Positions 1 through 6,278 are shown, counted from the stretch's first letter. The stretch is DNA of 6,394 bases from Solobacterium sp. (GCA_016284975.1 JAEEPV010000069.1:1-6394); one strand, 5' to 3'. The notes: generated by a model not told the origin, from the sequence alone. A program made the numbers and translations.

Positions 1-116
1 AGTACTACAACCTCGGTGCGGTCATCGGAATCATGACCTTCGTGATCCTTACGATCGTGACCCTGATTACCTACCGCAATTCCAGTTCCTACAAGAATGA
101 GGAGGCGTTCATGTGA
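1..116 (+). CDS. MalF-like sugar ABC transporter permease, C-terminal end (partial)
   Basis: This is the last 37 codons of a gene that starts before the window; the frame begins at position 3 and stops with TGA at 114-116. The visible peptide reads YYNLGAVIGIMTFVILTIVT and then a short polar tail ending in EEAFM. That is one hydrophobic membrane helix (the last of the protein) followed by a charged cytoplasmic tail, the usual ending of MalF-type permeases of the maltose/oligosaccharide ABC family. The assignment is supported by the gene directly downstream, a MalG-type permease whose start overlaps this stop, which is the normal malF-malG order. Substrate specificity cannot be read from this fragment. 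The call of inner transport subunit is fairly safe from context; MalF rather than a related sugar permease is inference. Confidence 0.8.
   Translation, partial: YYNLGAVIGIMTFVILTIVTLITYRNSSSYKNEEAFM
100..105 (+). promoter_or_regulatory. Strong Shine-Dalgarno AGGAGG for the MalG-like gene
   Basis: AGGAGG lies inside the end of the upstream permease gene. It is 7 bases from a GTG at 113 and 10 bases from an in-frame ATG at 116. Both starts overlap the upstream stop (TGA 114-116), so the two permeases are translationally coupled. I chose ATG 116; GTG 113 would add one residue only and cannot be excluded. Confidence 0.7.
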
Positions 117-988
117 TGAATAACGAGAAGTATAACAAACCAAGTCTTCGCAAGCGCATCGTGAATCTTCTGGTCCACATCCTGCTTGCGGTGCTTGCCT
201 TCATCTGGCTGCTTCCGATCTTCTGGATCGTACTGACAAGCTTTAGGGCGGAGCCGGGTGCTTACACGAACACCTTCCTTCCCCAGGGCTATACGCTGAA
301 CAACTACATCAAGCTCTTTACGGATCGGAACGTGCTTAATTTCCCGAAGATGTTCATGAATACGCTGATCATCGCGATCGTCTGCTGCATCATCAGCACC
401 TTCTTCGTCCTGTCGGTTGCGTATTCTCTGAGCCGGATGCGCTTCAAGTTCCGTAAGCCGTACATGAACCTCGCCATGATCCTTGGACTCTTCCCGGGCT
501 TTATGACGATGATCGCCCAGTACTTCATCTTAAAGGCGATGGGTCTTACAGAAGGATCCGCGATCCGCATCGGTCTTATCATTGTCTATTCCGCCTGTGC
601 GGGTCTTGGCTTCCAGATCGCAAAAGGGTATCTCGATACGATTCCCCGCTCGATCGATGAAGCTGCGGTGATCGACGGTGCGACGAACTGGCAGGTATTC
701 ACCAAGATCACGATGCCGCTTGCCAAGCCGATCATCATCTACACCGTCATGACTTCCTTTATCGCACCATGGGTCGACTTTATCTTCGCCAAGGTATTAT
801 GCCGTGCCAACTCCGATCAGTTCACGGTAGCCATCGGCCTTTGGAACATGCTGCAGAAGGAGTATATCTATCAGTGGTATACCTGCTTCGCGGCTGGCGC
901 GGTCGTGATCTCGATTCCGATCGCGATCCTCTTTATCTTCATGCAGCGCTTCTACGTCGAAGGCATGTCCGGAGCGGTCAAGGGATGA
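116..988 (+). CDS. MalG-like sugar ABC transporter permease
   Basis: Inner-membrane subunit of a binding-protein-dependent oligosaccharide importer, expected to pair with the MalF-like protein just upstream. The 290-residue length is normal for the family. About six hydrophobic segments are visible, near residues 17-42, 82-106, 119-139, 151-170, 206-224 and 257-278. The cytoplasmic EAA loop that docks on the ATPase is well preserved: E182-A-A, then G188, then I198 and M200-P201, matching EAA-x3-G-x9-I-x-[LM]P. The start overlaps the upstream TGA, and the TGA at the end overlaps the amylase start by four bases (ATGA), so all three genes form one translationally coupled unit. The ATPase and solute-binding protein are not in the window; in many Bacillota a shared MsmX-type ATPase serves such systems. 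Leucine is coded mostly by CTT here, unlike the genes after 3620. Maltodextrin as substrate is inferred from the adjacent amylase. Confidence 0.93.
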   Translation: MNNEKYNKPSLRKRIVNLLVHILLAVLAFIWLLPIFWIVLTSFRAEPGAYTNTFLPQGYTLNNYIKLFTDRNVLNFPKMFMNTLIIAIVCCIISTFFVLSVAYSLSRMRFKFRKPYMNLAMILGLFPGFMTMIAQYFILKAMGLTEGSAIRIGLIIVYSACAGLGFQIAKGYLDTIPRSIDEAAVIDGATNWQVFTKITMPLAKPIIIYTVMTSFIAPWVDFIFAKVLCRANSDQFTVAIGLWNMLQKEYIYQWYTCFAAGAVVISIPIAILFIFMQRFYVEGMSGAVKG

Positions 989-2625
989 TGACCGCACGGA
1001 AAAAAGGGGTGATTGCTGCGGGTGCAGCGATGCTTCTTATGCTTTCCGGATGCACGATTCAAACAGCAGACACACGTGAGTCTGCTGTTTCTTCTGTGCA
1101 GATGGCTGCGTTCAATCAGGATCTTGAACCGGTTACCCGGGAAGACCATTACCGTACCACCTATGAGATCTTTGTCTATTCGTTCTGTGACTCCAACGGG
1201 GACGGGATCGGGGATCTCAACGGGATCCGCTCCAAGCTTGATTACATTCAGGATCTTGGCTTTGATGAGCTCTGGCTGACCCCGGTCCATCCTTCCGATA
1301 CGTATCACAAATACGATGTGAAGGACTACTGTGCGATTGATTCGCAGTTTGGAACAATGGAAGACTATGAAGCACTCCTGAAGGACTGTCACGAACGGGG
1401 AATGCGCGTACTCCTGGATCTTCCGGTAAACCATACCGCTTCCGGGCATTCCTGGTTCCAAGAAGCCGCTTCCTATTACCGCTCGCTTCCTGCCGGCAGT
1501 AAACCGGACCCAGCTGTCTGCCCGTATGCGGAGTATTATCTCTTCTCGGATTCTCAGCAGGATGGCTATGCGCAGCTTGCCGGATCCAGCTGGTACTATG
1601 AGGCACGCTTCTGGTCCGAGATGCCGGATCTGAATCTTTCGAATGAAGCGGTACGCAATGAGATCAAAGATATCGTCTCCTTCTGGCTGAACAAAGGGGC
1701 AGACGGTTTCCGACTCGATGCGGTCACAAGCTACTATACCGGCGATCCGGAATCCAATGTGGATTTCATGCGCTGGTTCACTGATACCTGCAAAGAGATC
1801 AAACCGGACTGCTATATCGTGGGAGAAGCCTGGACTGATCGAAGGTCCATCGCGGTCCTCTATGAAAGCGGGATCGATTCGCTGTTTGACTTCCCGTTTG
1901 CGGATTCCGAAGGCATCATCCGTTCTGTTCTGAACAACGCTTACAGCGCAAAGGATTATGTGCAGGCGATGCTCAGTACCCAGGAAGCCTTCTCTGCATC
2001 CAATCCCAATTATGTGGATGCGCCTTTCTATACCAACCATGACATGGCAAGAAACGCCGGCTTCTATCCGCAGGATAACGGGCCAAAGACCAAGATGGCC
2101 TATGCCATGAGTCTTCTCATGAGCGGCAATTCCTTTGTCTACTATGGGGAAGAGATTGGAATGAAGGGCTCCGGGAAGGACGAAAACAAGCGTGCTCCGA
2201 TGTACTGGAGCAATGATCCAAATGACCCGGATCTTTGCGCAGGACCTCCGTACATGGATCAGGTCGACATGAAGTTCCCGCCGCTTTCCGAGCAGATGAG
2301 TGATCCTCTTTCCATCTATAACTGGTTTAAGGAAGTCATCAAAGTACGCAAGGCATTTCCTGTCATTGCGAGCGGGACAACCGCGGAAGCCGGCGGGATC
2401 AGTGATGATGCGATTGCGGCATTTATCCGTTATCGGGAAGGGGAGGATCCGGTTCTGATCGTGATGAATCTTCGGGATGAGAGCCGGGATGCGGATCTTA
2501 CCGTACTGAATGAAGAGCTGAATCTTGCGGCAGTGCTGAATACCGATGAACAGTCTATTACGATAGATCAGGGAATTCTGCATATGCCCGCCTACAGTAT
2601 TGCGGTACTTACTGAAGTACATTAA
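985..2625 (+). CDS. Extracytoplasmic GH13 alpha-amylase lipoprotein
   Basis: Predicted membrane-anchored alpha-amylase or maltodextrin hydrolase acting outside the cell, 546 residues. The N-terminus has a lipoprotein signal: basic residues 5-7, a hydrophobic stretch and lipobox LSGC with the lipidated cysteine at 23. The (beta/alpha)8 catalytic domain begins near residue 60. A calcium-loop motif D-x-N-x-D-G-x-G-D is at 69-77. GH13 region I is DLPVNH (145-150), region V is MPDLN (213-217), region II is GFRLD with nucleophile D245, region III is VGEAW with acid/base E281, and region IV is TNHD with D353. All three catalytic acids are present, so the enzyme should be active. A beta-sandwich C-terminal domain follows from about 460. 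The start at 985 (ATGA overlap with the permease stop; GGAG at 971-974) is preferred; ATG 988 is possible. A longer in-frame opening upstream to 769 overlaps the permease and would bury the signal peptide. Its place after malFG implies it feeds the importer. Confidence 0.93.
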   Translation: MMTARKKGVIAAGAAMLLMLSGCTIQTADTRESAVSSVQMAAFNQDLEPVTREDHYRTTYEIFVYSFCDSNGDGIGDLNGIRSKLDYIQDLGFDELWLTPVHPSDTYHKYDVKDYCAIDSQFGTMEDYEALLKDCHERGMRVLLDLPVNHTASGHSWFQEAASYYRSLPAGSKPDPAVCPYAEYYLFSDSQQDGYAQLAGSSWYYEARFWSEMPDLNLSNEAVRNEIKDIVSFWLNKGADGFRLDAVTSYYTGDPESNVDFMRWFTDTCKEIKPDCYIVGEAWTDRRSIAVLYESGIDSLFDFPFADSEGIIRSVLNNAYSAKDYVQAMLSTQEAFSASNPNYVDAPFYTNHDMARNAGFYPQDNGPKTKMAYAMSLLMSGNSFVYYGEEIGMKGSGKDENKRAPMYWSNDPNDPDLCAGPPYMDQVDMKFPPLSEQMSDPLSIYNWFKEVIKVRKAFPVIASGTTAEAGGISDDAIAAFIRYREGEDPVLIVMNLRDESRDADLTVLNEELNLAAVLNTDEQSITIDQGILHMPAYSIAVLTEVH

Positions 2626-2669
2626 AAAACGGAGCCGGTGCTGTTACTGATTCATGACTGCACGGGCTC
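2622..2669 (-). terminator. Candidate intrinsic terminator, minus-strand orientation
   Basis: GAGCCGGTGC (2632-2641) pairs with GCACGGGCTC (2660-2669), ten base pairs with one mismatch around an 18-base loop. Read on the minus strand the stem is followed by CGTTTTTTAA, the expected U-rich tail. Read on the plus strand there is no T run after the stem. It therefore looks like a terminator for a minus-strand transcript, although no intact minus-strand gene lies upstream of it. It may still weakly end the plus-strand malFG-amylase transcript. The long loop lowers confidence. Confidence 0.4.
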
Positions 2670-2847
2670 ACGTTGTTATCAAGACATTGTTTTGGCCTTA
2701 TGTTAAACGTGAAGATAGAAGTTCTGCCTGGCATCAAAAGAGTTAAAGCAGTCACATGATTGATGATTGGGATACCAGTACCATGTCGCCCGGCTGATCT
2801 CCGGTTCTTTCCATGACCTGCCTGCATGTATCTGCTCAATAAAAAAA
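2626..2847. other. Unassigned 222-bp stretch between the amylase and the LacI remnant
   Basis: No gene on either strand can be supported here. On the plus strand only very short open frames are seen. On the minus strand two overlapping frames are open across much of the stretch: one with its stop at 2703-2705 that encodes WKEPEISRATWYWYPNHQ near its end, and one running through to 2609. I recognise neither. The stretch ends in a run of eight A residues (2841-2848) directly before the LacI-like homology. A hairpin with a T tract on its minus-strand side lies at 2622-2669. The best reading is debris left by an insertion or deletion, possibly carrying the 3' end of a lost minus-strand gene, but this is inference. 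No terminal repeats of an insertion sequence were identified. Confidence 0.4.
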
Positions 2848-3189
2848 ATGACCGCAACAGAAGTTACGATTGTGGTCAAGGGCACCAACAATTATTTTCT
2901 TGAGGCGCTTCTGGAAGAAGTGCAGAAGAATCTGAAAGAAAACGGGGAAGATGCGAATGTCTTTTTCCTTGATGAAATGGCTGATGAAGTGGAAGCGGCC
3001 ATTCAGACACTGAACGAGGCAAAACCGAAGGGCTTCATTTTCCTGGGCGGCAATCTTCATTATTTTGAGGAACGCTTTGCGGAAATCGATGTGCCAAGTG
3101 TGCTTGTTTCGGAAACAGCCGAAACACTGGACTATAACAACCTGTCATCCTTTTCAACTGATGACTATGAAACGGCCCGGAAAGGATGA
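2848..3189 (+). pseudogene. LacI-family transcriptional regulator, internal fragment
   Basis: This codes for about 113 residues resembling the first lobe of the periplasmic-binding-protein-like effector domain of LacI/GalR regulators. Family hallmarks are the opening strand TIVVKGTNNYFLEALLEEV, then a 'GFIFLGG' strand, 'DVPSVLVSE' and the 'SFSTDDYETARKG' segment, which in intact proteins continues into a helix and 'L...GH'. The N-terminal helix-turn-helix is absent: the sequence before the ATG at 2848 is unrelated. The second half of the effector domain is also missing, because at about 3180 the reading runs into sequence from an amylase gene. No ribosome binding site precedes 2848. The same frame is open back to 2767, but those residues do not look LacI-like. 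A product of this size could not bind DNA or fold a complete sugar pocket. Regulators of this kind commonly control maltose/maltodextrin genes, so it was probably the local repressor (inference). Confidence 0.82.
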
Positions 3190-3619
3190 AAACAAGCGGG
3201 CTCCGATGTACTGATCTGATACCGCTCAGACAGGTATCTGCACAGGTCCGCCGAATATGGATACCATTGCCATGAAATTTGCCCCGCTTGATGAGCAGAT
3301 GAAGGATCCGTATTCTGTCTACAGCTATTACCGCAATGCCATAAAGCTGCGCAATGCATTTCCATCCCTGGCTTTCGGAACCGTCAGCCTGCGGGATGAT
3401 CTTTCCGATGAAGAGATTGCCATCTATACAAAAAGCGATGGCATTCATCCGGAAGTATGCATTGTTATGAATCTTGGCGGGCAGAGTGAAACCGTTGATG
3501 TTTCCGCTCTGAAGCAGCAGACCCTTGCCGGTGTATTGCTGGCGGGAGAAGAGGAAATTTCCCTGCAGGAGGGAAAGCTGACAGTACCGCCGTACGGAAT
3601 TGCCGTTTTGAAAGAGTAA
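3179..3619 (+). pseudogene. C-terminal fragment of a second GH13 amylase, with internal stop
   Basis: Reading from 3179 gives GKDENKRAPMY, then TGA at 3212-3214, then an open frame to TAA at 3617-3619. This lines up with residues 397-546 of the intact amylase at 985-2625: GKDENKRAPMYW matches exactly up to the Trp that is now a stop. Further matches are 'GPP.MD', 'KF.PL.EQM.DP.S.Y', 'R.AFP', 'IVMNL' and a similar 'PP.GIAVL' ending. The two differ at roughly half of the aligned residues, so this is a diverged paralogue, not a recent duplicate. All catalytic regions (I-IV) are missing, so it cannot be an active enzyme. An ATG at 3257 could in principle express a 120-residue beta-sandwich piece, but it has no clear ribosome binding site. 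The upstream part is replaced by the LacI remnant, with the joint at about 3179-3186. Confidence 0.85.
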
Positions 3620-3623
3620 TCGT

Positions 3624-4364
3624 GTGTATCAGAATTACATTTTTGATCTGTACGGAACACTGCTGGATATTCATACCGATGAAACCGGGATCAGGGTATG
3701 GTATGTGATGCAGAAACGCTTTCGTGATGCCGGTGTCTTTTCCAGACCGTCCGAACTGCGCCGGCAGTATGTCCGGTACTGCCGTGAAGAGATGGGACGG
3801 ATGGATGTCCCGTATCCGGAAATTGATATATGCAATGTCTTTCAAAGACTGGCAGAAGGGAAGGCTGACCGCGCATGGGCAGAAGAAACTGCTGTACAGT
3901 TCCGCAATGCGGCACGGGTGTATTGTCATCCCTACCGGAAAACAAAGAAGGTATTGCAAGAACTGAAACGGCAGGGAAAGAAGACCTGGCTGCTGTCCAA
4001 TGCCCAGCGGGTCTTCACCATACCGGAAATGGAAGCCTTCGGTCTGCCGGAATACTTTGACGATATCTTTATTTCCAGTGATTACGGCATCAGAAAGCCG
4101 GATCCTGCCTTCCTGATGCTGCTGCTGGAAAAGCATGATCTGCAGAAAGAAGATACCGTTATGATCGGCAATGAATTTGCCAGTGATATCAGAACTGCGG
4201 ATGCCTGCGGTATTGACAGTGTCTTTATCAATACCGGGGGATACAGCCGCAGGAAAATAGCAGAAATGATGAAGGAAACAGATCCTGCAGCAAAAGTCAG
4301 GATCATATACAGCAGGAATCTGGAAGAGATTCTGAAGGAGGAAGACGAATGCCTGAATGGCTGA
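3624..4364 (+). CDS. HAD-superfamily hydrolase (phosphatase-like, DLYGT type)
   Basis: 246 residues with the complete HAD core. Motif I is FDLYGTLLD with nucleophile D8; motif II is LLSNA with S125; motif III is RKPDP with K158; motif IV is IGNE..SD with E184 and D188. An alpha-helical cap lies between residues about 16 and 100, as in subfamily I. The second motif I position, normally Asp in phosphatases and in beta-phosphoglucomutase, is Tyr (Y10). That pattern is frequent in 2-haloacid-dehalogenase-like and uncharacterised HAD proteins, so beta-phosphoglucomutase is unlikely despite the maltose setting. The start is GTG at 3624, four bases after the amylase-fragment stop, with only a weak upstream purine stretch (AAAGAG). 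The 3' end overlaps the next GH13 gene by 16 bases, so the two are coupled. The substrate is unknown; removal of phosphate from a sugar phosphate or another small metabolite in the cytoplasm is a family-level guess. Confidence 0.88.
   Translation: MYQNYIFDLYGTLLDIHTDETGIRVWYVMQKRFRDAGVFSRPSELRRQYVRYCREEMGRMDVPYPEIDICNVFQRLAEGKADRAWAEETAVQFRNAARVYCHPYRKTKKVLQELKRQGKKTWLLSNAQRVFTIPEMEAFGLPEYFDDIFISSDYGIRKPDPAFLMLLLEKHDLQKEDTVMIGNEFASDIRTADACGIDSVFINTGGYSRRKIAEMMKETDPAAKVRIIYSRNLEEILKEEDECLNG
4335..4342 (+). promoter_or_regulatory. Shine-Dalgarno AAGGAGGA for the second GH13 gene
   Basis: A near-perfect ribosome binding site lies inside the end of the HAD gene, six bases before ATG 4349. It fixes that start and shows that the 16-base overlap with the HAD gene is genuine and not a mis-called start. 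Confidence 0.8.
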
Positions 4365-5878
4365 AAGATGCAGTGTTTTATGAAATCTATCCGCAGTCCT
4401 ATTACGACAGCAACAATGATGGAATCGGCGACCTGCAGGGAATCATCTCAAAACTGGATGAGGTCAGGAAACTTGGATGCAATGCCCTGTGGATCAATCC
4501 CTGTTTTGATTCGCCGTTTCTTGACGGCGGCTATGATGTCAGTGACTATAAAAAAGTTGCCCCGCGCTATGGGACAAACGATGATCTGAAAGAACTGTTT
4601 GAAAAGGCACATGCGATGGGCATCCGGGTCTTTCTTGATCTGGTGCCGGGGCATACGTCCGACCGGCATCCCTGGTTCCTGGAATCAAAAAAGGATGAGG
4701 AGAACGAATACTCCGGACGCTATGTCTGGACAGGGCATGCCTTTGAAGGAATCAAAGATCACCCGTATATCTCCGGCATGACGCCAAGAGGCGGTGCCTA
4801 TATGCTGAACTTCTTCGCTTCCCAGCCTGCCCTGAATTACGGCTGGCTGAAGCGGACGGAAAAATGGATGTCGGCGGTGGATTCCAAAGAGGCTCTTGCG
4901 ACAAGGGAAGCTCTGAAGGACATCATACGTTTCTGGCTGGATATGGGCTGTGACGGATACCGTGTGGACATGGCGGACTCCCTTGTCAAAAACGATGATG
5001 AGAATAAAAGTGCCACAGCTGCCATCTGGCGTGATATCCGCAATATGCTGGATCATGACTATCCGGAAGCGGCCCTGGTCAGCGAATGGTCCAATCCCGT
5101 ACAGGCCATCAACGGCGGCGGGTTCCATATGGACTTCTATCTCGACCATCACGGCAACGGCTACAATACCCTGCTTCGTGACTATGAAACCGAAGGAGGG
5201 GACAACAGCTATTTCCGCAAAGACGGCGAAGGGGATATTACCCGTTTCCTGAATGATTATCTGCCAAAATACAATGCCACAAAAGAAAACGGCTATATTG
5301 CCATGTTTACCTGCAATCATGATACACCGCGTCCGGCCCGTACGCTTTCGGACAGGGAGATGAAACTGTTTGCCGGTTTCCTGATGACGATGCCCGGCGT
5401 CCCGTTTGTCTATTACGGAGATGAGATCGGTATGCGCTATCTGGATGTCAGAACAAAGGAAGGCGGCTACCACCGGACCGGCAGCCGTACCCCGATGCAG
5501 TGGGATACTTCTGCTAATTACGGTTTCTCAAAGGCAGAGCCGGAACAGATATACCTGCCGCAGGATTCTGCGGAAGATGCCCCGGTACTGAGCACACAGA
5601 AAGCAGATCCCGATTCTCTTTACAATACATACAAAGCCCTGATTGCCTTCCGTCACAGCCACAGGGACCTGCAGGCAGACGGAGACTTCCAGGTCATTCT
5701 CGGAGAAAAAGGCAGACCGTTTGTTTATCAGAGGGGAGAGATGGTGATTGTCATCAATCCTTCGCAGAGCGGGGCAGCACTGTCTCTTGAAGAACTGGCA
5801 GGAAAGAAAGCTGTCTTTGTGATCGGCAGTGCTGACACAGCACATATCGGCGCCCAGTCATTTGCCGTATTTCTCTGA
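4349..5878 (+). CDS. Cytoplasmic GH13 alpha-glucosidase/oligosaccharide hydrolase
   Basis: A 509-residue GH13 enzyme with no signal peptide, expected to hydrolyse imported maltodextrin-type or other alpha-glucosides in the cytoplasm. The catalytic domain starts at once (AVFYEIYPQSYYDSNNDGIG). A D-x-N-x-D-G-x-G-D calcium-loop motif is at 20-28. Region II is GYRVD with nucleophile D207, region III is VSEW with acid/base E246, and region IV is CNHD with D325. Two signatures are atypical. Region I is DLVPGH (97-102), with Gly101 where most GH13 members have the Asn of 'NH'. Region V is QPALN (159-163), with Ala in place of the usual Asp. All three catalytic acids and His102 are kept, so it should be active. 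The segment 'MPGVPFVYYGDEIGM' (348-362) and a beta-sandwich C-terminal domain are as in oligo-1,6-glucosidase and trehalose-synthase-like proteins. The exact subfamily and bond preference (alpha-1,4 or alpha-1,6) cannot be settled by eye. It is translationally coupled to the HAD gene. Confidence 0.9.
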   Translation: MPEWLKDAVFYEIYPQSYYDSNNDGIGDLQGIISKLDEVRKLGCNALWINPCFDSPFLDGGYDVSDYKKVAPRYGTNDDLKELFEKAHAMGIRVFLDLVPGHTSDRHPWFLESKKDEENEYSGRYVWTGHAFEGIKDHPYISGMTPRGGAYMLNFFASQPALNYGWLKRTEKWMSAVDSKEALATREALKDIIRFWLDMGCDGYRVDMADSLVKNDDENKSATAAIWRDIRNMLDHDYPEAALVSEWSNPVQAINGGGFHMDFYLDHHGNGYNTLLRDYETEGGDNSYFRKDGEGDITRFLNDYLPKYNATKENGYIAMFTCNHDTPRPARTLSDREMKLFAGFLMTMPGVPFVYYGDEIGMRYLDVRTKEGGYHRTGSRTPMQWDTSANYGFSKAEPEQIYLPQDSAEDAPVLSTQKADPDSLYNTYKALIAFRHSHRDLQADGDFQVILGEKGRPFVYQRGEMVIVINPSQSGAALSLEELAGKKAVFVIGSADTAHIGAQSFAVFL

Positions 5879-5883
5879 TGCAT

Positions 5884-5900
5884 CTGTTCATATTGAACAG
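5884..5900 (+). repeat. Perfect short inverted repeat just after the GH13 stop
   Basis: CTGTTCA-TAT-TGAACAG, a seven-base-pair stem with a three-base loop, begins five bases after the stop codon. No T run follows, so it is not a canonical intrinsic terminator. It could be a weak transcript-end hairpin or a protein-binding palindrome; neither is proven. Confidence 0.35.
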
Positions 5901-5924
5901 GGACAGTCTGTTGTGACTGATATC

Positions 5925-5952
5925 TGATGAGATCGGATCTATGTTCTCATCA
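5925..5952. repeat. Eight-base-pair inverted repeat in the convergent intergenic region
   Basis: TGATGAGA (5925-5932) pairs perfectly with TCTCATCA (5945-5952) around a 12-base loop. It lies between the plus-strand GH13 gene and the minus-strand histidine-rich gene. There is no T tract on either side, so a terminator role is possible but unsupported. Nothing else recognisable lies between 5879 and 5987. Confidence 0.3.
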
Positions 5953-6025
5953 TGATAAAGGAAGATGAGTCAGCGCCAAACAGGCATTTAAGTGTGCATT
6001 GCCCCCGGCAGTCTTTCCAAATCTC

Positions 6026-6253
6026 TTAATATATGCCGATGCCGTGCTTATCATCCGTCAGATAATGATTATGTTCATGCGTATGTGTAATGGTATGAGT
6101 ATGTGTTGTTCCATCATGTGTATGAGTGAAAGTGTGCTGATGTTCATGCACATGATGTCTGATCAGGGTATCTGCAACAACAAGTGCCGATCCTGCAGCC
6201 ATGACCGCCAGCGAAGCGACATACACCCAGGATAAATGCTCTCTCAATATCAC
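6026..6253 (-). CDS. Small histidine-rich single-span membrane protein (probably frameshifted at its C-terminus)
   Basis: The 75-residue product has one hydrophobic helix (about residues 9-28, rich in A, V and L) followed by a tail with 14 histidines between residues 33 and 70, mostly as HxH pairs such as HHVHEHQH and HTHTITHTHEHNH. Such tails bind divalent metals (zinc, nickel, copper) in many proteins; a role as metal buffer or metal-handling membrane protein is inference only. The frame is probably a real gene: the hydrophobic and histidine blocks follow each other as in a designed small membrane protein. The start is uncertain. GTG 6253 has no clear ribosome binding site, and the hairpin after the AraC gene lies only 26 bases upstream, leaving little room for a promoter. 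The 3' end looks damaged: adding one base at about 6041-6042 turns the ending GIGIY into GHRHILRDLERLPGAMHT with a stop at 5988-5990. It may therefore be a decaying gene. Confidence 0.6.
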   Translation of the reverse strand: MILREHLSWVYVASLAVMAAGSALVVADTLIRHHVHEHQHTFTHTHDGTTHTHTITHTHEHNHYLTDDKHGIGIY

Positions 6254-6278
6254 AAAAGATAAGCCCTGGATTTTTTAG

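Noticed and set aside
769..984. N-terminal extension of the amylase frame back to 769
   Set aside because: It overlaps the well-supported MalG EAA and final-helix region, has arginine-rich nonsense content, and would bury the lipoprotein signal; the ATGA overlap at 985 is the natural start.
952..2622. Long open minus-strand frame (556 codons) opposite the first amylase
   Set aside because: It is the antisense of a gene with all GH13 motifs and a lipobox; the predicted peptide has no recognisable domain, and no intact gene context supports it.
2767..3189. Intact 140-residue protein starting at 2767
   Set aside because: The residues before 2848 do not resemble a LacI helix-turn-helix or any signal, there is no ribosome binding site, and the C-terminus stops at the amylase joint; a pseudogene fits better.
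3465..4136. Minus-strand open frame opposite the HAD gene
   Set aside because: It spans the junction between the amylase remnant and the HAD gene, and its translation shows no family features.
4685..5473. Minus-strand open frame opposite the second GH13 gene
   Set aside because: Antisense shadow created by codon bias of a gene with intact catalytic motifs.
6060..6155. Repetitive ATG/TGTG-rich stretch considered as a CRISPR or tandem repeat array
   Set aside because: There are no fixed repeat units with spacers; the repetition follows alternating His/Thr codons.
5999..6235. Plus-strand Met/Cys-rich open frame
   Set aside because: Its Met and Cys runs are simply the complement of the CAT/CAC histidine codons of the minus-strand His-rich frame; the minus strand shows a helix plus ordered tail, which is more protein-like.
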